Made by a program: the position numbers and the translations under genes. The notes under the pieces are model-generated. The model did no database searches, was not told the origin of the DNA, and saw only the letters and a program-made list of their open reading frames with translations. 64,000 nt of DNA from Desertimonas sp963786985 (GTDB lineage: Bacteria; Actinomycetota; Acidimicrobiia; Acidimicrobiales; Ilumatobacteraceae): the NCBI GenBank assembly GCA_963786985.1, contig CAWBBL010000027.1, positions 62,001 to 126,000 on the forward strand, in the 5' to 3' direction. How positions within the stretch are numbered: the first letter of the stretch is position 1; each line of letters begins with the position of its first letter. Shown here piece after piece: positions 15,738-24,029 of this stretch.

Positions 15738-16673
15738 CTACGTTACCGCGGCGGGGTCGGAGGCGGTCCGTCGGATGTCCGGTTCGAGGTAGATCAGCTT
15801 GGCGATCGGCACCGCGGCGCGCAGGGCCTGCTCGGCAGCGTCGATCGATGCCGCCAGCTCGGGGATCGAGATCGTCGGGTCGAACTCCACCTTGGCGGCG
15901 ACGATCAGCTCGTCTGGACCGATGTGCTGGGTCTTCATGTGGATCACGCTGCTCACGTGCTGTGTGCCGGTGAGTGCGGCGTTGATCAGGGCGACGTGCT
16001 CAGGAGACGCCGACTCGCCGATGAGCAGGCCCTTCATCTCGATGGCGAGCGTGATGGCGATGACGACGAGGAGGATTCCAATGCCGATCGAGCCGAGGGC
16101 ATCCCAGCGTGGTTCCTCGGTGAAGTGGGCGAGCAGCACACCGGTGAGGGCCATGAACAGGCCGATCTCGGCGCCGATGTCCTCGAGCAGCACGACGGGG
16201 AGCTCCGGCGACTTCTCGGTACGGATGTATCGCCACCACGATTCCTCCGGGTCCTTGTGGGCCTTCGCCTCACGGTAGGCGGTGCGCAGCGAGTAGCTCT
16301 CCAGGCAGATGGCGAACACGAGGATGCCGACCGCCACACCGAGGTTCTCGACCTCGTGCGGATGACGCAGTTTGGAGATGCCCTCGTAGAGAGCGAACAT
16401 GCCACCGACCGAGAACAGCACGACGGCGACGACGAACGCCCAGAAGTAGCGCTCCCGGCCGTAGCCGAAGGAGTGCTCGATGTCCGGCTTGCGCGCCGCC
16501 CGCTTGGCGCCGAGCATCAGCAGCCCCTGGTTGCCGGTGTCGGCGAGGGAGTGGATCGACTCGGCGAGGAGGCCTGCCGAGCTGGTGATCAAGAAACCGA
16601 CGAACTTGGCGATGGCGATCCCCAGATTGGCGAAGAACGCGGCGAAGATCGCCTTCCTGCTGCCCTCAGTCAT
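15738..16673 (-). CDS. Cation diffusion facilitator family transporter (SLC30A9-like)
   Basis: An inner-membrane protein of 311 residues, probably exporting Zn or another divalent cation by proton antiport. There are six hydrophobic segments; the TM2 motif is HSLADTGNQGLL with the usual H-xxx-D pair. In TM5, where ordinary CDFs repeat HxxxD, this protein has LLEDIGAEIGLF, i.e. acidic residues without the histidine, as in the ZnT9/SLC30A9 branch, so it may not be a conventional zinc exporter. The cytoplasmic C-terminal domain (HVSSVIHMKTQHIGPDELIVAAKVEF) is present. TAAGGT lies 9 nt before the ATG. It ends just upstream of the riboswitch. Confidence 0.86.
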   Translation of the reverse strand: MTEGSRKAIFAAFFANLGIAIAKFVGFLITSSAGLLAESIHSLADTGNQGLLMLGAKRAARKPDIEHSFGYGRERYFWAFVVAVVLFSVGGMFALYEGISKLRHPHEVENLGVAVGILVFAICLESYSLRTAYREAKAHKDPEESWWRYIRTEKSPELPVVLLEDIGAEIGLFMALTGVLLAHFTEEPRWDALGSIGIGILLVVIAITLAIEMKGLLIGESASPEHVALINAALTGTQHVSSVIHMKTQHIGPDELIVAAKVEFDPTISIPELAASIDAAEQALRAAVPIAKLIYLEPDIRRTASDPAAVT

Positions 16674-16682
16674 AGTCAGGAA

Positions 16683-16688
16683 ACCTTA
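16683..16688 (-). promoter_or_regulatory. -10 element, CDF gene
   Basis: TAAGGT on the minus strand, 9 nt before the ATG; fits the TAnnnT leaderless pattern seen across the window. Confidence 0.45.
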
Positions 16689-17603
16689 GAGACTCGCTTC
16701 GAGGGCCGGGCGATCCCAATGCCCGGTAGTCGCCGCCGCTTCGTACGTCGACTGCAGGAACTCCAAGACGACCGCATCGGGGTCGGGCGCGGTCCGCACA
16801 TCACGGTACGGGAGGATGAATTCGCCGAGTTCTGCGTCGTAGTAGGCGGCGGCCGGACCGGCCGGTTGTTCGGCGAACCCGGCGGGTTCCGGGTAGGCGT
16901 ACGCGTAGAACGATCCCTCCTCGCTTCCACCGGGCCAGAATCCGCAACTGCTCACTTCGTGGCTGTACGCCTCGTGCATCACCCAGTCCGCACAGTTCGG
17001 CGCGCCGCCGGGATGCAGCGGTGCCGTCCGGCCTGAGAACCTCGTCGTCGCCAGGTCGCATGCCCCCCAGAAGAAGTGCACCGGGCTTGCCTTGCCCACG
17101 AAGCGACCACGAAAGACGTCGAACAGGCGATCGGCCTCGACGAGCGCCTGCCAGAACCGCTGGATCGCCGCGCCGTCGTAGGCCGCATGGGCTGTGTCCT
17201 CGGCGAACGGCGTGGCGTCGGGGATCTCCACCGGTCGCCCGAGCAGGTCGACATCGATGGCCAGGTCCGCCAACACGCCCATCGTCTCGTCGTAGAAGCT
17301 GGCGACCGAGCGCGTTTGGAGGGCGATGGTCCGACGTTCGCCGTCGGTCGTGCGGACGACGAGTTGGTGGTCGAGGACGTCGAACTCGATCTCCAGGCTG
17401 CGATCGGCGGCGTGCATCAACGACGTCGTCAGGCCACGGGCGGATACGTACAACGCGATCTGCCACCAGTGATTGACCGACGGCTCGAGGGCCAGGCGCA
17501 CCTTGCCGACGACCTGCGTCCATCGATGGAAGGTTTCGAGCGTGTCGGTCCAGGCGTCGAGGGTGAGGTCGGGCCACGACCGGGCGGCGGTGCCAAGGGT
17601 CAC
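16686..17603 (-). CDS. DUF5996 family protein
   Basis: A soluble 305-residue protein. The opening WPDLTLDAWTDTLETFHRWTQVVGKVRLAL..NHWWQIALYVSARGLTTS and the middle VHFFWGACDLATTRFSGRTAP match the DUF5996 family, which is widespread in actinobacteria and has no established function. The conserved Trp/His-rich N-terminus and the HFFWG motif could be a ligand pocket, but that is speculation. It is divergent from nfuA (50 bp between starts). Confidence 0.8.
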   Translation of the reverse strand: MTLGTAARSWPDLTLDAWTDTLETFHRWTQVVGKVRLALEPSVNHWWQIALYVSARGLTTSLMHAADRSLEIEFDVLDHQLVVRTTDGERRTIALQTRSVASFYDETMGVLADLAIDVDLLGRPVEIPDATPFAEDTAHAAYDGAAIQRFWQALVEADRLFDVFRGRFVGKASPVHFFWGACDLATTRFSGRTAPLHPGGAPNCADWVMHEAYSHEVSSCGFWPGGSEEGSFYAYAYPEPAGFAEQPAGPAAAYYDAELGEFILPYRDVRTAPDPDAVVLEFLQSTYEAAATTGHWDRPALEASL

Positions 17604-17641
17604 CGAACCAGGATGCCAGCATCTCGGGCTGCCCGCCTCGA

Positions 17642-17647
17642 TAGCGT
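17642..17647 (+). promoter_or_regulatory. -10 element, nfuA
   Basis: TAGCGT, 6 nt before the nfuA ATG; too close for a Shine-Dalgarno leader, consistent with a leaderless transcript. Confidence 0.5.
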
Positions 17648-17653
17648 GAGAGC

Positions 17654-18328
17654 ATGACGCAGCGCAGCCCGCTTGCCGGCCTGGCGACTGACGAGCCGGC
17701 CGCCAGCGAACCGATCATCGAGATCACCGAGGCCGCCCTCGCCAAGCTCGTCGAGCTGCGCGCCGAAGAACCCGATGCCGATCAGCTCGGCTTGCGTCTC
17801 GAGGTCGTGTCGGCTCCCGGCGAGGACTTCCGGTACGAGCTCGGTTTCGAGGAGTACCTGACGGCGGCCTTCACCGACGAAGTGCGGACCCACACCGGGT
17901 CTGGGCGGAGCCCAGGGGACACGTCAGTCAAGGTGATGATCCCGGGCAAGGATGTCGATTCGCTCACTGGAGCGACGCTCGACTTCACCGAGTCGCAGGG
18001 CCTCGTGATCCGCAACCCCAACCGTCCGGCCGCTCCGAACATCGAGGGCCTGATCGGCGACGACGACTTGTCGGCGCACGTACGCCAGCTCGTGGCCGAC
18101 GAGGTCAATCCGGCGCTGGCTGCCCACGGTGGGTTCGTCACCTACGTCGGCCACGACGGCGACGGCACCGCGTACATGACGATGGGCGGTGGGTGTCACG
18201 GGTGCTCGATGAGCCGAATGACCATGCTCGACGGCGTGCAGACGATGCTCGGCGAAGCGATTCCGCAGATCACCGCCGTCAAGGACCTCACCGACCATAC
18301 GACCGGCGAGAACCCGTACTACAGCTGA
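17654..18328 (+). CDS. nfuA: Fe-S biogenesis protein NfuA-type
   Basis: An Fe-S cluster carrier of 224 residues with a degenerate HesB/IscA-like N-terminal domain (about 21-125: IIEITEAALAKLVELR..., LDFTESQGLVIRNPN) and a NifU C-terminal domain (about 140-220). The cluster-binding CxxC is C181-H-G-C184 in GGGCHGCSMSRMTMLDGVQTML. The N-terminal domain lacks the IscA cysteines, as in E. coli NfuA. No isc or suf genes are adjacent. Confidence 0.92.
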   Translation: MTQRSPLAGLATDEPAASEPIIEITEAALAKLVELRAEEPDADQLGLRLEVVSAPGEDFRYELGFEEYLTAAFTDEVRTHTGSGRSPGDTSVKVMIPGKDVDSLTGATLDFTESQGLVIRNPNRPAAPNIEGLIGDDDLSAHVRQLVADEVNPALAAHGGFVTYVGHDGDGTAYMTMGGGCHGCSMSRMTMLDGVQTMLGEAIPQITAVKDLTDHTTGENPYYS

Positions 18329-18335
18329 CGGTTCG

Positions 18336-18947
18336 TCAGGCGGGGGTGAGCGAGGCGAGCAGCTCGGCTGCCGTCGTCGCCGCCACCAGGCGCCGCAGCA
18401 CTTCATCGAGCAGGGCGACCTTCCACGCGTCGGCCGGGCTGGCCTCGACGCAGACGACGGAGATGTCCAGCCGAGTGTCGTAGACCATCCGGGCGTCGAG
18501 CAGATCGACGTCCGGCGGGGCGATGTTCGTCGCCTCGGCGGCTCCGTCGATGACGGCCGACAAGTCGGCCGGATCGAGCAGCGAGGCCAACGCCCACATC
18601 CACGTTCCGGCGCACTGCACGCGCACCGCGCCGAATCCGACGAGGACGCCAGGCGGGCGGACCGACCAGTCGATGGTGAGTCGCTGGTTGCCGAGACCGG
18701 CGAGACAGACCTGACGTCCCGACCGGTAGTCCTCCCACGCCTGGGCGACGGCGTTACGGAATCCGCACGGGCCGAAGACGGGCGCCGGTCGCCGGGCGTC
18801 TGGCCGGCTCCATGGTTCGATGCGGGCCACGACGTCGCCTTGGGAGCGCAACGTCACGGTCAGGCCGTTGAGGGCATGGGTCATCGCTGCCGCCCGTCGC
18901 AGGGCGACAAGGTCCCATGCGTCGAGCACCCCCACCGGAGTAATCAC
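18336..18947 (-). CDS. Hypothetical protein with its own operator-bearing promoter
   Basis: I do not recognise this 203-residue soluble protein. It begins ITPVGVLDAWDLVALRRAAAMTHALNGLTVTLRSQGDVV, contains a Gly/Pro-rich middle (FGPCGFRNAVAQAWEDYRSG) and ends in an alanine-rich helix; no transmembrane segment or catalytic motif is obvious. GTG 18947 is used without a Shine-Dalgarno sequence, 6 nt after the -10 hexamer. The promoter carries an inverted repeat, so the gene is likely to be specifically regulated. It is convergent with nfuA, 7 bp away. Confidence 0.65.
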   Translation of the reverse strand: MITPVGVLDAWDLVALRRAAAMTHALNGLTVTLRSQGDVVARIEPWSRPDARRPAPVFGPCGFRNAVAQAWEDYRSGRQVCLAGLGNQRLTIDWSVRPPGVLVGFGAVRVQCAGTWMWALASLLDPADLSAVIDGAAEATNIAPPDVDLLDARMVYDTRLDISVVCVEASPADAWKVALLDEVLRRLVAATTAAELLASLTPA

Positions 18948-18953
18948 GAGTAG

Positions 18954-18983
18954 ATGTTAGGCACTCCTAATATCAAGTGACAA
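18954..18983 (-). promoter_or_regulatory. Promoter with TTAGG-N4-CCTAA operator
   Basis: On the minus strand: -35 TTGTCA (18983-18978), 18-bp spacer, -10 TAACAT (18959-18954), then 6 nt to the GTG. The inverted repeat TTAGGAGTGCCTAA (18970-18957) overlaps the -10. The half-sites resemble those bound by DtxR/IdeR iron regulators, but the spacing is shorter than the 19-bp DtxR consensus, so the regulator is uncertain. Confidence 0.6.
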
Positions 18984-19038
18984 GGGCGCTATCGAAACCG
19001 AACGGTGGGCTCTGGACGTCGAAATCGGGCTCCAGAAC

Positions 19039-21003
19039 TCAACGCTCGCGGCCGACGTCGAGGGCCCGGCACACAGCAGCGAAGATCCCGGTGTGGTCCA
19101 GTCCGAGCGTGGCCAGGATCTCGTCGGGGGTTCCGGCGTGGGCGATGAACTGGGCAGGGAGGCCGAGCGATCGGGTGACCGTTGCCGGCGAAAGCTCGCC
19201 GATTCGTGAAGCGATGGTCGATCCGACCCCGCCGTCGGCGATCCCGTCCTCGACGGTGATCACCGCTCGGTGGCCGGCGGCGTCGGCGAGCATGTCGGCG
19301 TCGAGCGGGGCACAGCACCGGGCGTCCCACACGGTGACGTCGATTCCCGCGTCGGCGAGCTCGGCCGCGGCCCGTTCGGCGGCGGCGACCAGTTTGCCGA
19401 TGGCGATCACGCATGCCGAGTCGGCGGGCCCCACAGCCTGGCGGATCCGCCGGCCGGCGAGGCCGGAACCGACCTCGTGTTCGGCGACCTGGTGGGCGCG
19501 ACCGCGCGGATAGCGGATCGCCACCGGGCCGTCGCCGGCGAGGAGCGCGGCGTCGGCCATCATCACCTGCAGCTCCTGGGCGCTCGACGGGGCCAGGACG
19601 CGCATGCCCGGCACCCTGGCGAGCAGTGCCAGGTCGTACATGCCGTGGTGGCTGGGGCCGTCCGGCCCGGTGATCCCGGCGCGATCGATGCAGAAGACCA
19701 CTGGCAGGCGGTGCAACGCGACGTCGAAGACGACCTGATCCCACGCTCGATTGAGGAACGTCGAATAGATCGCCACGATCGGCCGCATTCCGCCCATCGC
19801 CATGCCTGCTGCTGCCGTGACGGCGTGTTGTTCGGCGATGCCAACGTCGAAGAAGCGGTCGGGAAAGCGCTCCTCGAACGGGATCAGACCGGTCGGCCCG
19901 GGCATCGCCGCGGTGATCGCCACGATGCGGTCGTCCGCCTCAGCGAGTTTGATGATCGTTTCGGCAAAGGTCTGGGTGTAACCCGTCGGGACAGCTTTGG
20001 GCGGCCCGACCGCCGGGTCGAACACGGGAGCGTCATGGAGGTGCTTCTCGTCGTCGTCCTCCGCCGGTGGGTAACCACGGCCCTTCTGGGTGATCACGTG
20101 GACGACGATCGGCCCCTCTGCCGACAGCTCGATGGCGTTGCGCAGCGCAGGTTCGAGTTCGGCGATGTCGTGCCCGTCGATCGGGCCGACGTAGCGGACC
20201 CCGAGCGCTTCGAAGAACGACGGCGGCTGGAGCAGCTCGCGCGCCGCTGCTTTGACAGCCTCGACGGCGCGCTCGGCCGGATACCCAACGAGCGGGACGT
20301 CGCGGACGAGCTCTTCGAGCTTGCGCTGACGGCGGACGTAGACCGGGTTCAGACGGATCTCGGTGAGGAAGTGCGACAGCGCATCGCCGATCCGGCTGAT
20401 GATCGGGGCGGTGTCCGGTCCATCGCCGGCCGCGCTGCGGTCGGCCGTCAGGTTGGAGATCGTCGGCGCGTAGCTGCGCCCGTTGTCGTTGAGGACGATG
20501 ATCACCCGCTGGCCCGAGTGGCCGAGGTTGTTGAGGGCTTCGTAGGCCATCCCCCCGGTCATCGAGCCATCGCCGATGACGGCCACGACGTGACCGTGAT
20601 CGGCGGTCCCGAGGTCGCGGGCGACGGCCAGCCCATAGGCGTAGCTGAGGATCGTCGAGGCGTGAGAGTTCTCGACGAAGTCGTGAGGGCTCTCGGCCCG
20701 TGACGGGTAGCCGCTCAGCCCGCCCGTCTGGCGCAATCGGGCGAAGCCCGCTTGTCGGCCGGTGACCAACTTGTGCACGTACGCCTGGTGGCCGGTGTCC
20801 CACAGCACGGCGTCGTGCGGCGAGTCGAACACGCGGTGCAACGCCACGGTCAGTTCGACGACACCGAGGTTCGAGCCCAAGTGGCCGGCGTTCTCAGCAA
20901 CGGCGCTGACGATGAAGTCGCGCACCTCTCCCGCCAGTTCCGCCAGCTCGTCGTAGCTCAGATCGCGGAGGTCACCCGGCTCGCGGATCCGTTCGAGCCA
21001 CAT
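19039..21003 (-). CDS. dxs: 1-deoxy-D-xylulose-5-phosphate synthase
   Basis: A thiamine-diphosphate enzyme of 654 residues joining pyruvate and glyceraldehyde 3-phosphate in the first step of the MEP isoprenoid pathway. The N-terminal domain has HLGSNLGVVELTVALHRVFDSP, DTGHQAYVHK and the ThDP/Mg motif GDGSMTGGMAYEALNN; the middle pyrimidine domain has FDVGIAEQHAVTAAAGMA, and YPRGRA lies before the C-terminal domain. ATG 21003 (MWLERIREPGDLRDLS) gives the family N-terminus. Upstream codons are a shadow. It needs TPP, as does the Bkd complex further on, though neither is linked to the riboswitch operon. Confidence 0.94.
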   Translation of the reverse strand: MWLERIREPGDLRDLSYDELAELAGEVRDFIVSAVAENAGHLGSNLGVVELTVALHRVFDSPHDAVLWDTGHQAYVHKLVTGRQAGFARLRQTGGLSGYPSRAESPHDFVENSHASTILSYAYGLAVARDLGTADHGHVVAVIGDGSMTGGMAYEALNNLGHSGQRVIIVLNDNGRSYAPTISNLTADRSAAGDGPDTAPIISRIGDALSHFLTEIRLNPVYVRRQRKLEELVRDVPLVGYPAERAVEAVKAAARELLQPPSFFEALGVRYVGPIDGHDIAELEPALRNAIELSAEGPIVVHVITQKGRGYPPAEDDDEKHLHDAPVFDPAVGPPKAVPTGYTQTFAETIIKLAEADDRIVAITAAMPGPTGLIPFEERFPDRFFDVGIAEQHAVTAAAGMAMGGMRPIVAIYSTFLNRAWDQVVFDVALHRLPVVFCIDRAGITGPDGPSHHGMYDLALLARVPGMRVLAPSSAQELQVMMADAALLAGDGPVAIRYPRGRAHQVAEHEVGSGLAGRRIRQAVGPADSACVIAIGKLVAAAERAAAELADAGIDVTVWDARCCAPLDADMLADAAGHRAVITVEDGIADGGVGSTIASRIGELSPATVTRSLGLPAQFIAHAGTPDEILATLGLDHTGIFAAVCRALDVGRER

Positions 21004-21050
21004 CGTCCGTCGACGATATCGCCCGCTGCGCAGCCATGAACCGTCACCCG

Positions 21051-21977
21051 TCACCCGTCAGGCGTCCGGTGCTGCGCGTTGCTGTCGTCGACCGGGCCGG
21101 CCACGGCGTGCTCGACCAGCCAGGCTCGGTCGAGGCGGTCCTGATTCCAGCGGTGGATCCCCCATCCGATGATCGCTCCGGCGGCGAAGATGACGACCCC
21201 ACCGACGGCGTCCAGCCAAAAGTGGTTGGCGGTCACGGTGATCACGAGCAGTGTGATCATCGGATAGGCGAGCACCGCCGCCCGCAGCCACCAGCGGTGC
21301 AGCAGCGGCCAGAGGGCGATCGCCGACCACAGTGCCCAGCCGATGTGCAGGCTGGGCATCGCCGCGTACTGGTTGGAGATGTCCGCCATGCCCTCCGAGT
21401 CGAACGACCACGGACCACCGAACACGGCCAGCGTGTCGACGAACCCGAACGTGCCGCCCTCCGGCCGGAGACCCGATCCAATGCACGCGCCGCCGTACTC
21501 GGAGCACGGAGCGTCGAGCAGGCGCGGCGGCATCAGCGGGAACAGGGCGAAGCCGACGATGGCCAGCGCGGTCATCGCCGCCAGCGTGTTGCGCCACTGC
21601 GGAAAGACGTCCTTGCGCCGGAGGTAGAGCAGCAAGAACACACCGAGGGTGACCACGAAGTGGGCGGTGCCGTAGAACACGTTCATCGCCTGGATCAGCC
21701 ACCGTTGGGACAGGAACCACTCCTGGATCGACTCCTCGTGGAACAGGCCGATCAGACGTTCGAAGCGGATCACCCGTCTGGCGTTGTTGAACGCGTGGAG
21801 CGGAACGAGGTCGCCGCCGACACGGTTGGACCCGAACTGGTTACGGGTCCATGAGTAGACGGCGTAGAAGACGGCTGCGATCAGCGCTTCCTTCCACCAA
21901 AAGAGGCGGTGGTCGCGCGGCGGGGTTTGGACGTCGACACTCACCAGCGGGTCAACACTGGCAGGTGCAGCCTGCAT
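21051..21977 (-). CDS. PAP2-family membrane phosphatase / inositolphosphotransferase-like protein
   Basis: An integral membrane protein of 308 residues with about six hydrophobic segments. The PAP2 signature is present as MPSLHIGWALW (conserved SxH, about 200-210) and NHFWLDAVGG (HxxxD, about 250-259), the arrangement found in the PAP2-like/Aur1 inositolphosphotransferase group rather than in classic phosphatidate phosphatases, whose first motif KxxxxxxRP I cannot find. A role in phosphoinositide or glycolipid synthesis is possible. ATG 21977 was chosen as the first in-frame start after the divergent promoter region shared with the thioesterase. Confidence 0.77.
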   Translation of the reverse strand: MQAAPASVDPLVSVDVQTPPRDHRLFWWKEALIAAVFYAVYSWTRNQFGSNRVGGDLVPLHAFNNARRVIRFERLIGLFHEESIQEWFLSQRWLIQAMNVFYGTAHFVVTLGVFLLLYLRRKDVFPQWRNTLAAMTALAIVGFALFPLMPPRLLDAPCSEYGGACIGSGLRPEGGTFGFVDTLAVFGGPWSFDSEGMADISNQYAAMPSLHIGWALWSAIALWPLLHRWWLRAAVLAYPMITLLVITVTANHFWLDAVGGVVIFAAGAIIGWGIHRWNQDRLDRAWLVEHAVAGPVDDSNAQHRTPDG

Positions 21978-22074
21978 GCGGTTCAGGCTAGATGCTTGTG
22001 GCGCGCACAAGACGCGCAGTTCTGTCACATTCCAGCGCCGTCGGATGGTCCGCCGCATGGCCCACGGATCGCCA

Positions 22075-22080
22075 TAGCCT
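22075..22080 (+). promoter_or_regulatory. -10 element, thioesterase-tldD
   Basis: TAGCCT, 8 nt before GTG 22089; leaderless pattern. Confidence 0.45.
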
Positions 22081-22088
22081 GGGATGTC

Positions 22089-24029
22089 GTGAGCGTGGCG
22101 ACAGGTTTGCGCGGCGAGGCGAAGCTCGTTGTCACCGAGGCGGATACGGCGATCGCCCTCGGGTCGGGGACCGTGCCCGTCCTCGGGACACCGCGGCTGA
22201 TCGCCCTGTGCGAGGAGGCCAGTTGCCGGGCCATCGCCGGAGAGCTCCCCAGTGGCTTGACGACGGTCGGAATCAACGTGCGCATCGACCACCTGCAGCC
22301 GTCACCTCCGGGGGCCGAGGTGATCGCCGAGGCGGTTCTCGTCAAGGTCGACGGGCGCCGGCTCACGTTCACCGTTTCGGCGTCGGACGAGCGCGGCCTG
22401 GTGGCTGTTGGAAAGGTCGTGCGCGTCGTCGTCGACGTCGAGCGGTTCATGACCAAGTGCGGCAAGTCTTCGAGCGAGAAGCTGCGCCTTCTCGCTCGAG
22501 CAGATCGAGCCGGGCTGCGTCCGGCATGGAGAATCTCTGCTGGTCGACCGGCAAAGCCGGATCGACCAGCAATCGGGGGCTCCGGCAGAGCCTGCTGCCC
22601 GCCGAACGCCCCGCCACATCCCGGTAGCGTCGGATGGGTGATCGACCACGACATCCTCCAGCGCGTGTTGACGACTGCGATGCGGTCCGGCGGCGACTTC
22701 GCCGAGGTCTACGCCGAAGACAAGCGCTCGACCTCGGCCGGCCTCGACGACGGGCGCATCGAACAGGTCAACAGCGGTCGCGACCGCGGCGCTGGTGTGC
22801 GCGTGCTGGCGGGGGAAACCGCCGGCTACGCCTACACGAGCGACCTCTCCGAGGGTGGCCTGACCGCCGCAGCCGAGGCTGCTGCGGCAGCGGCGCGCAA
22901 CGGCAAGGGCCGTGCCGCCCCGGTGTCGCTCGGTCCCACCGAGTGGCATCGGGTCAACGAGGTCGAGGTCGACCCGAGCGGCGTGCCGAAGTCCACCAAG
23001 GTCGAGTTGCTCAGGCGCATCGACGAAGCCGCTCGCTCGTCGGGCCAGTCGGTGGTCCAGGTGTCGGCGTCCTATGCCGACAGCCGTAAGGACGTCCTGG
23101 TCGCCAACACCGACGGAGTGCTCACGTCGGACGCGATCACCCGGACGATGGCCCGGATCAACGTGGTCGCCGACGGCGATACGGGGATGCAAACAGGGTT
23201 TCAATCGGTCGGCCACACCGTCGGTTTCGAGACGTTCGACCGCGTCGACGTCGAGGCTCTCGCCCGCGACGCAGCGCGCATGGCGACGACCAAACTGGCG
23301 GCCCGACCGGCACCGTCGGGAACGATGCCCGTCGTTATCAAGCGGGGGAGTGGCGGCGTGCTGTTCCACGAGGCCTGCGGCCACGGACTGGAGGCCGATG
23401 CCATCGCCAAGGGGGCCAGTGTCTACGCCGGCAAGGTCGGTGAGCAGGTCGCGTCCGAGCACGTCACGCTCATCGACGATGGCACGATGGCCGGAGAGTG
23501 GGGCACGCTCGGCTTCGACGACGAAGGTCACGCCACCCAACGGAACGTGCTCATCGAGAACGGCGTGCTCACCGACTACATGTGGGACCTCATCCGGGCT
23601 CGCAAGGAGGGCAAGCCGTTCCGCGGCAACGGGAGGCGGGAGAGCTATCGCCACCTGCCGATGGTGCGGATGACGAACACCTACGTGATGGACGGTCCCG
23701 ACGACGACGACGAGATCATCCGGGCGACCGACTACGGCGTCTACGTCGCCGAGCTGGGCGGCGGCCAGGTCAATCCGGCGACCGGCGACTTCGTGTTCGG
23801 CATGCTCGAGGCCTATCTGATCGAGAATGGCGAGATCACCGTGCCGCTGCGCGAGGGCAACCTGATCGGCAACGGACCGCAGGTACTGCGCGACATCGAC
23901 ATGATCGCCGGCGACTTCGCCATGGGTCGTCCGGGCACGTGCGGCAAGGACGGCCAGGGCGTGCCGGTCGGCGACGGTTGCCCGACACTGCGCGTCAAAG
24001 CGCTCACGGTCGGCGGGACCGCAGCGTGA
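22089..24029 (+). CDS. FlK-like thioesterase frame that runs without a stop into TldD
   Basis: From GTG 22089 about 120 residues form a hot-dog thioesterase of the fluoroacetyl-CoA thioesterase-like group: VTEADTAIALGSGTVPVLGTPRLIALCEEASCRAI, GLTTVGINVRIDHLQPSPPGAEV and ERGLVAVGKVVRVVVD. Such proteins normally end soon after that point. Here there is no stop: about 60 more residues, low in similarity to anything and encoded by two strong hairpins, lead in frame into the TldD start at 22638, for a 646-residue frame in all. Either the two are really fused, or the thioesterase stop was lost when the hairpins were inserted and TldD is still made from its own GTG. TldD is listed separately. Confidence 0.6.
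   Translation: MSVATGLRGEAKLVVTEADTAIALGSGTVPVLGTPRLIALCEEASCRAIAGELPSGLTTVGINVRIDHLQPSPPGAEVIAEAVLVKVDGRRLTFTVSASDERGLVAVGKVVRVVVDVERFMTKCGKSSSEKLRLLARADRAGLRPAWRISAGRPAKPDRPAIGGSGRACCPPNAPPHPGSVGWVIDHDILQRVLTTAMRSGGDFAEVYAEDKRSTSAGLDDGRIEQVNSGRDRGAGVRVLAGETAGYAYTSDLSEGGLTAAAEAAAAAARNGKGRAAPVSLGPTEWHRVNEVEVDPSGVPKSTKVELLRRIDEAARSSGQSVVQVSASYADSRKDVLVANTDGVLTSDAITRTMARINVVADGDTGMQTGFQSVGHTVGFETFDRVDVEALARDAARMATTKLAARPAPSGTMPVVIKRGSGGVLFHEACGHGLEADAIAKGASVYAGKVGEQVASEHVTLIDDGTMAGEWGTLGFDDEGHATQRNVLIENGVLTDYMWDLIRARKEGKPFRGNGRRESYRHLPMVRMTNTYVMDGPDDDDEIIRATDYGVYVAELGGGQVNPATGDFVFGMLEAYLIENGEITVPLREGNLIGNGPQVLRDIDMIAGDFAMGRPGTCGKDGQGVPVGDGCPTLRVKALTVGGTAA
22471..22570. repeat. Two strong hairpins between thioesterase domain and tldD
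   Basis: Hairpin 1: perfect 11-bp arms CGAGCGAGAAG (22471-22481) and complement (22488-22498), 6-nt loop. Hairpin 2: GCTGGTCGACCGGC (22539-22552), AAA loop, then the complement with one bulged A to 22570. They look like intergenic insertions or an attenuator, yet the forward frame through them is open. Confidence 0.75.
22625..22630 (+). promoter_or_regulatory. -10 element, tldD
   Basis: TAGCGT, 7 nt before the internal GTG 22638. It supports separate leaderless expression of tldD despite the open frame upstream. Confidence 0.5.
22638..24029 (+). CDS. tldD: Metalloprotease TldD
   Basis: A zinc protease subunit of 463 residues that works as a TldD-TldE heterodimer; in other bacteria the pair trims leader or precursor peptides (microcin B17) and degrades unfolded peptides. 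The metal site is HEACGHGLEAD (about 250-260, HExxxH), and GRGGE-like nucleophile surroundings, YMWDLIRARKEGK and NTYVMDGPDDDDEI are family segments. The stop overlaps the tldE GTG as GTGA, as expected for an obligate pair. No RiPP precursor or maturase is recognisable next to it, so a general peptide-turnover role is the safest reading. Confidence 0.92.
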   Translation: MIDHDILQRVLTTAMRSGGDFAEVYAEDKRSTSAGLDDGRIEQVNSGRDRGAGVRVLAGETAGYAYTSDLSEGGLTAAAEAAAAAARNGKGRAAPVSLGPTEWHRVNEVEVDPSGVPKSTKVELLRRIDEAARSSGQSVVQVSASYADSRKDVLVANTDGVLTSDAITRTMARINVVADGDTGMQTGFQSVGHTVGFETFDRVDVEALARDAARMATTKLAARPAPSGTMPVVIKRGSGGVLFHEACGHGLEADAIAKGASVYAGKVGEQVASEHVTLIDDGTMAGEWGTLGFDDEGHATQRNVLIENGVLTDYMWDLIRARKEGKPFRGNGRRESYRHLPMVRMTNTYVMDGPDDDDEIIRATDYGVYVAELGGGQVNPATGDFVFGMLEAYLIENGEITVPLREGNLIGNGPQVLRDIDMIAGDFAMGRPGTCGKDGQGVPVGDGCPTLRVKALTVGGTAA

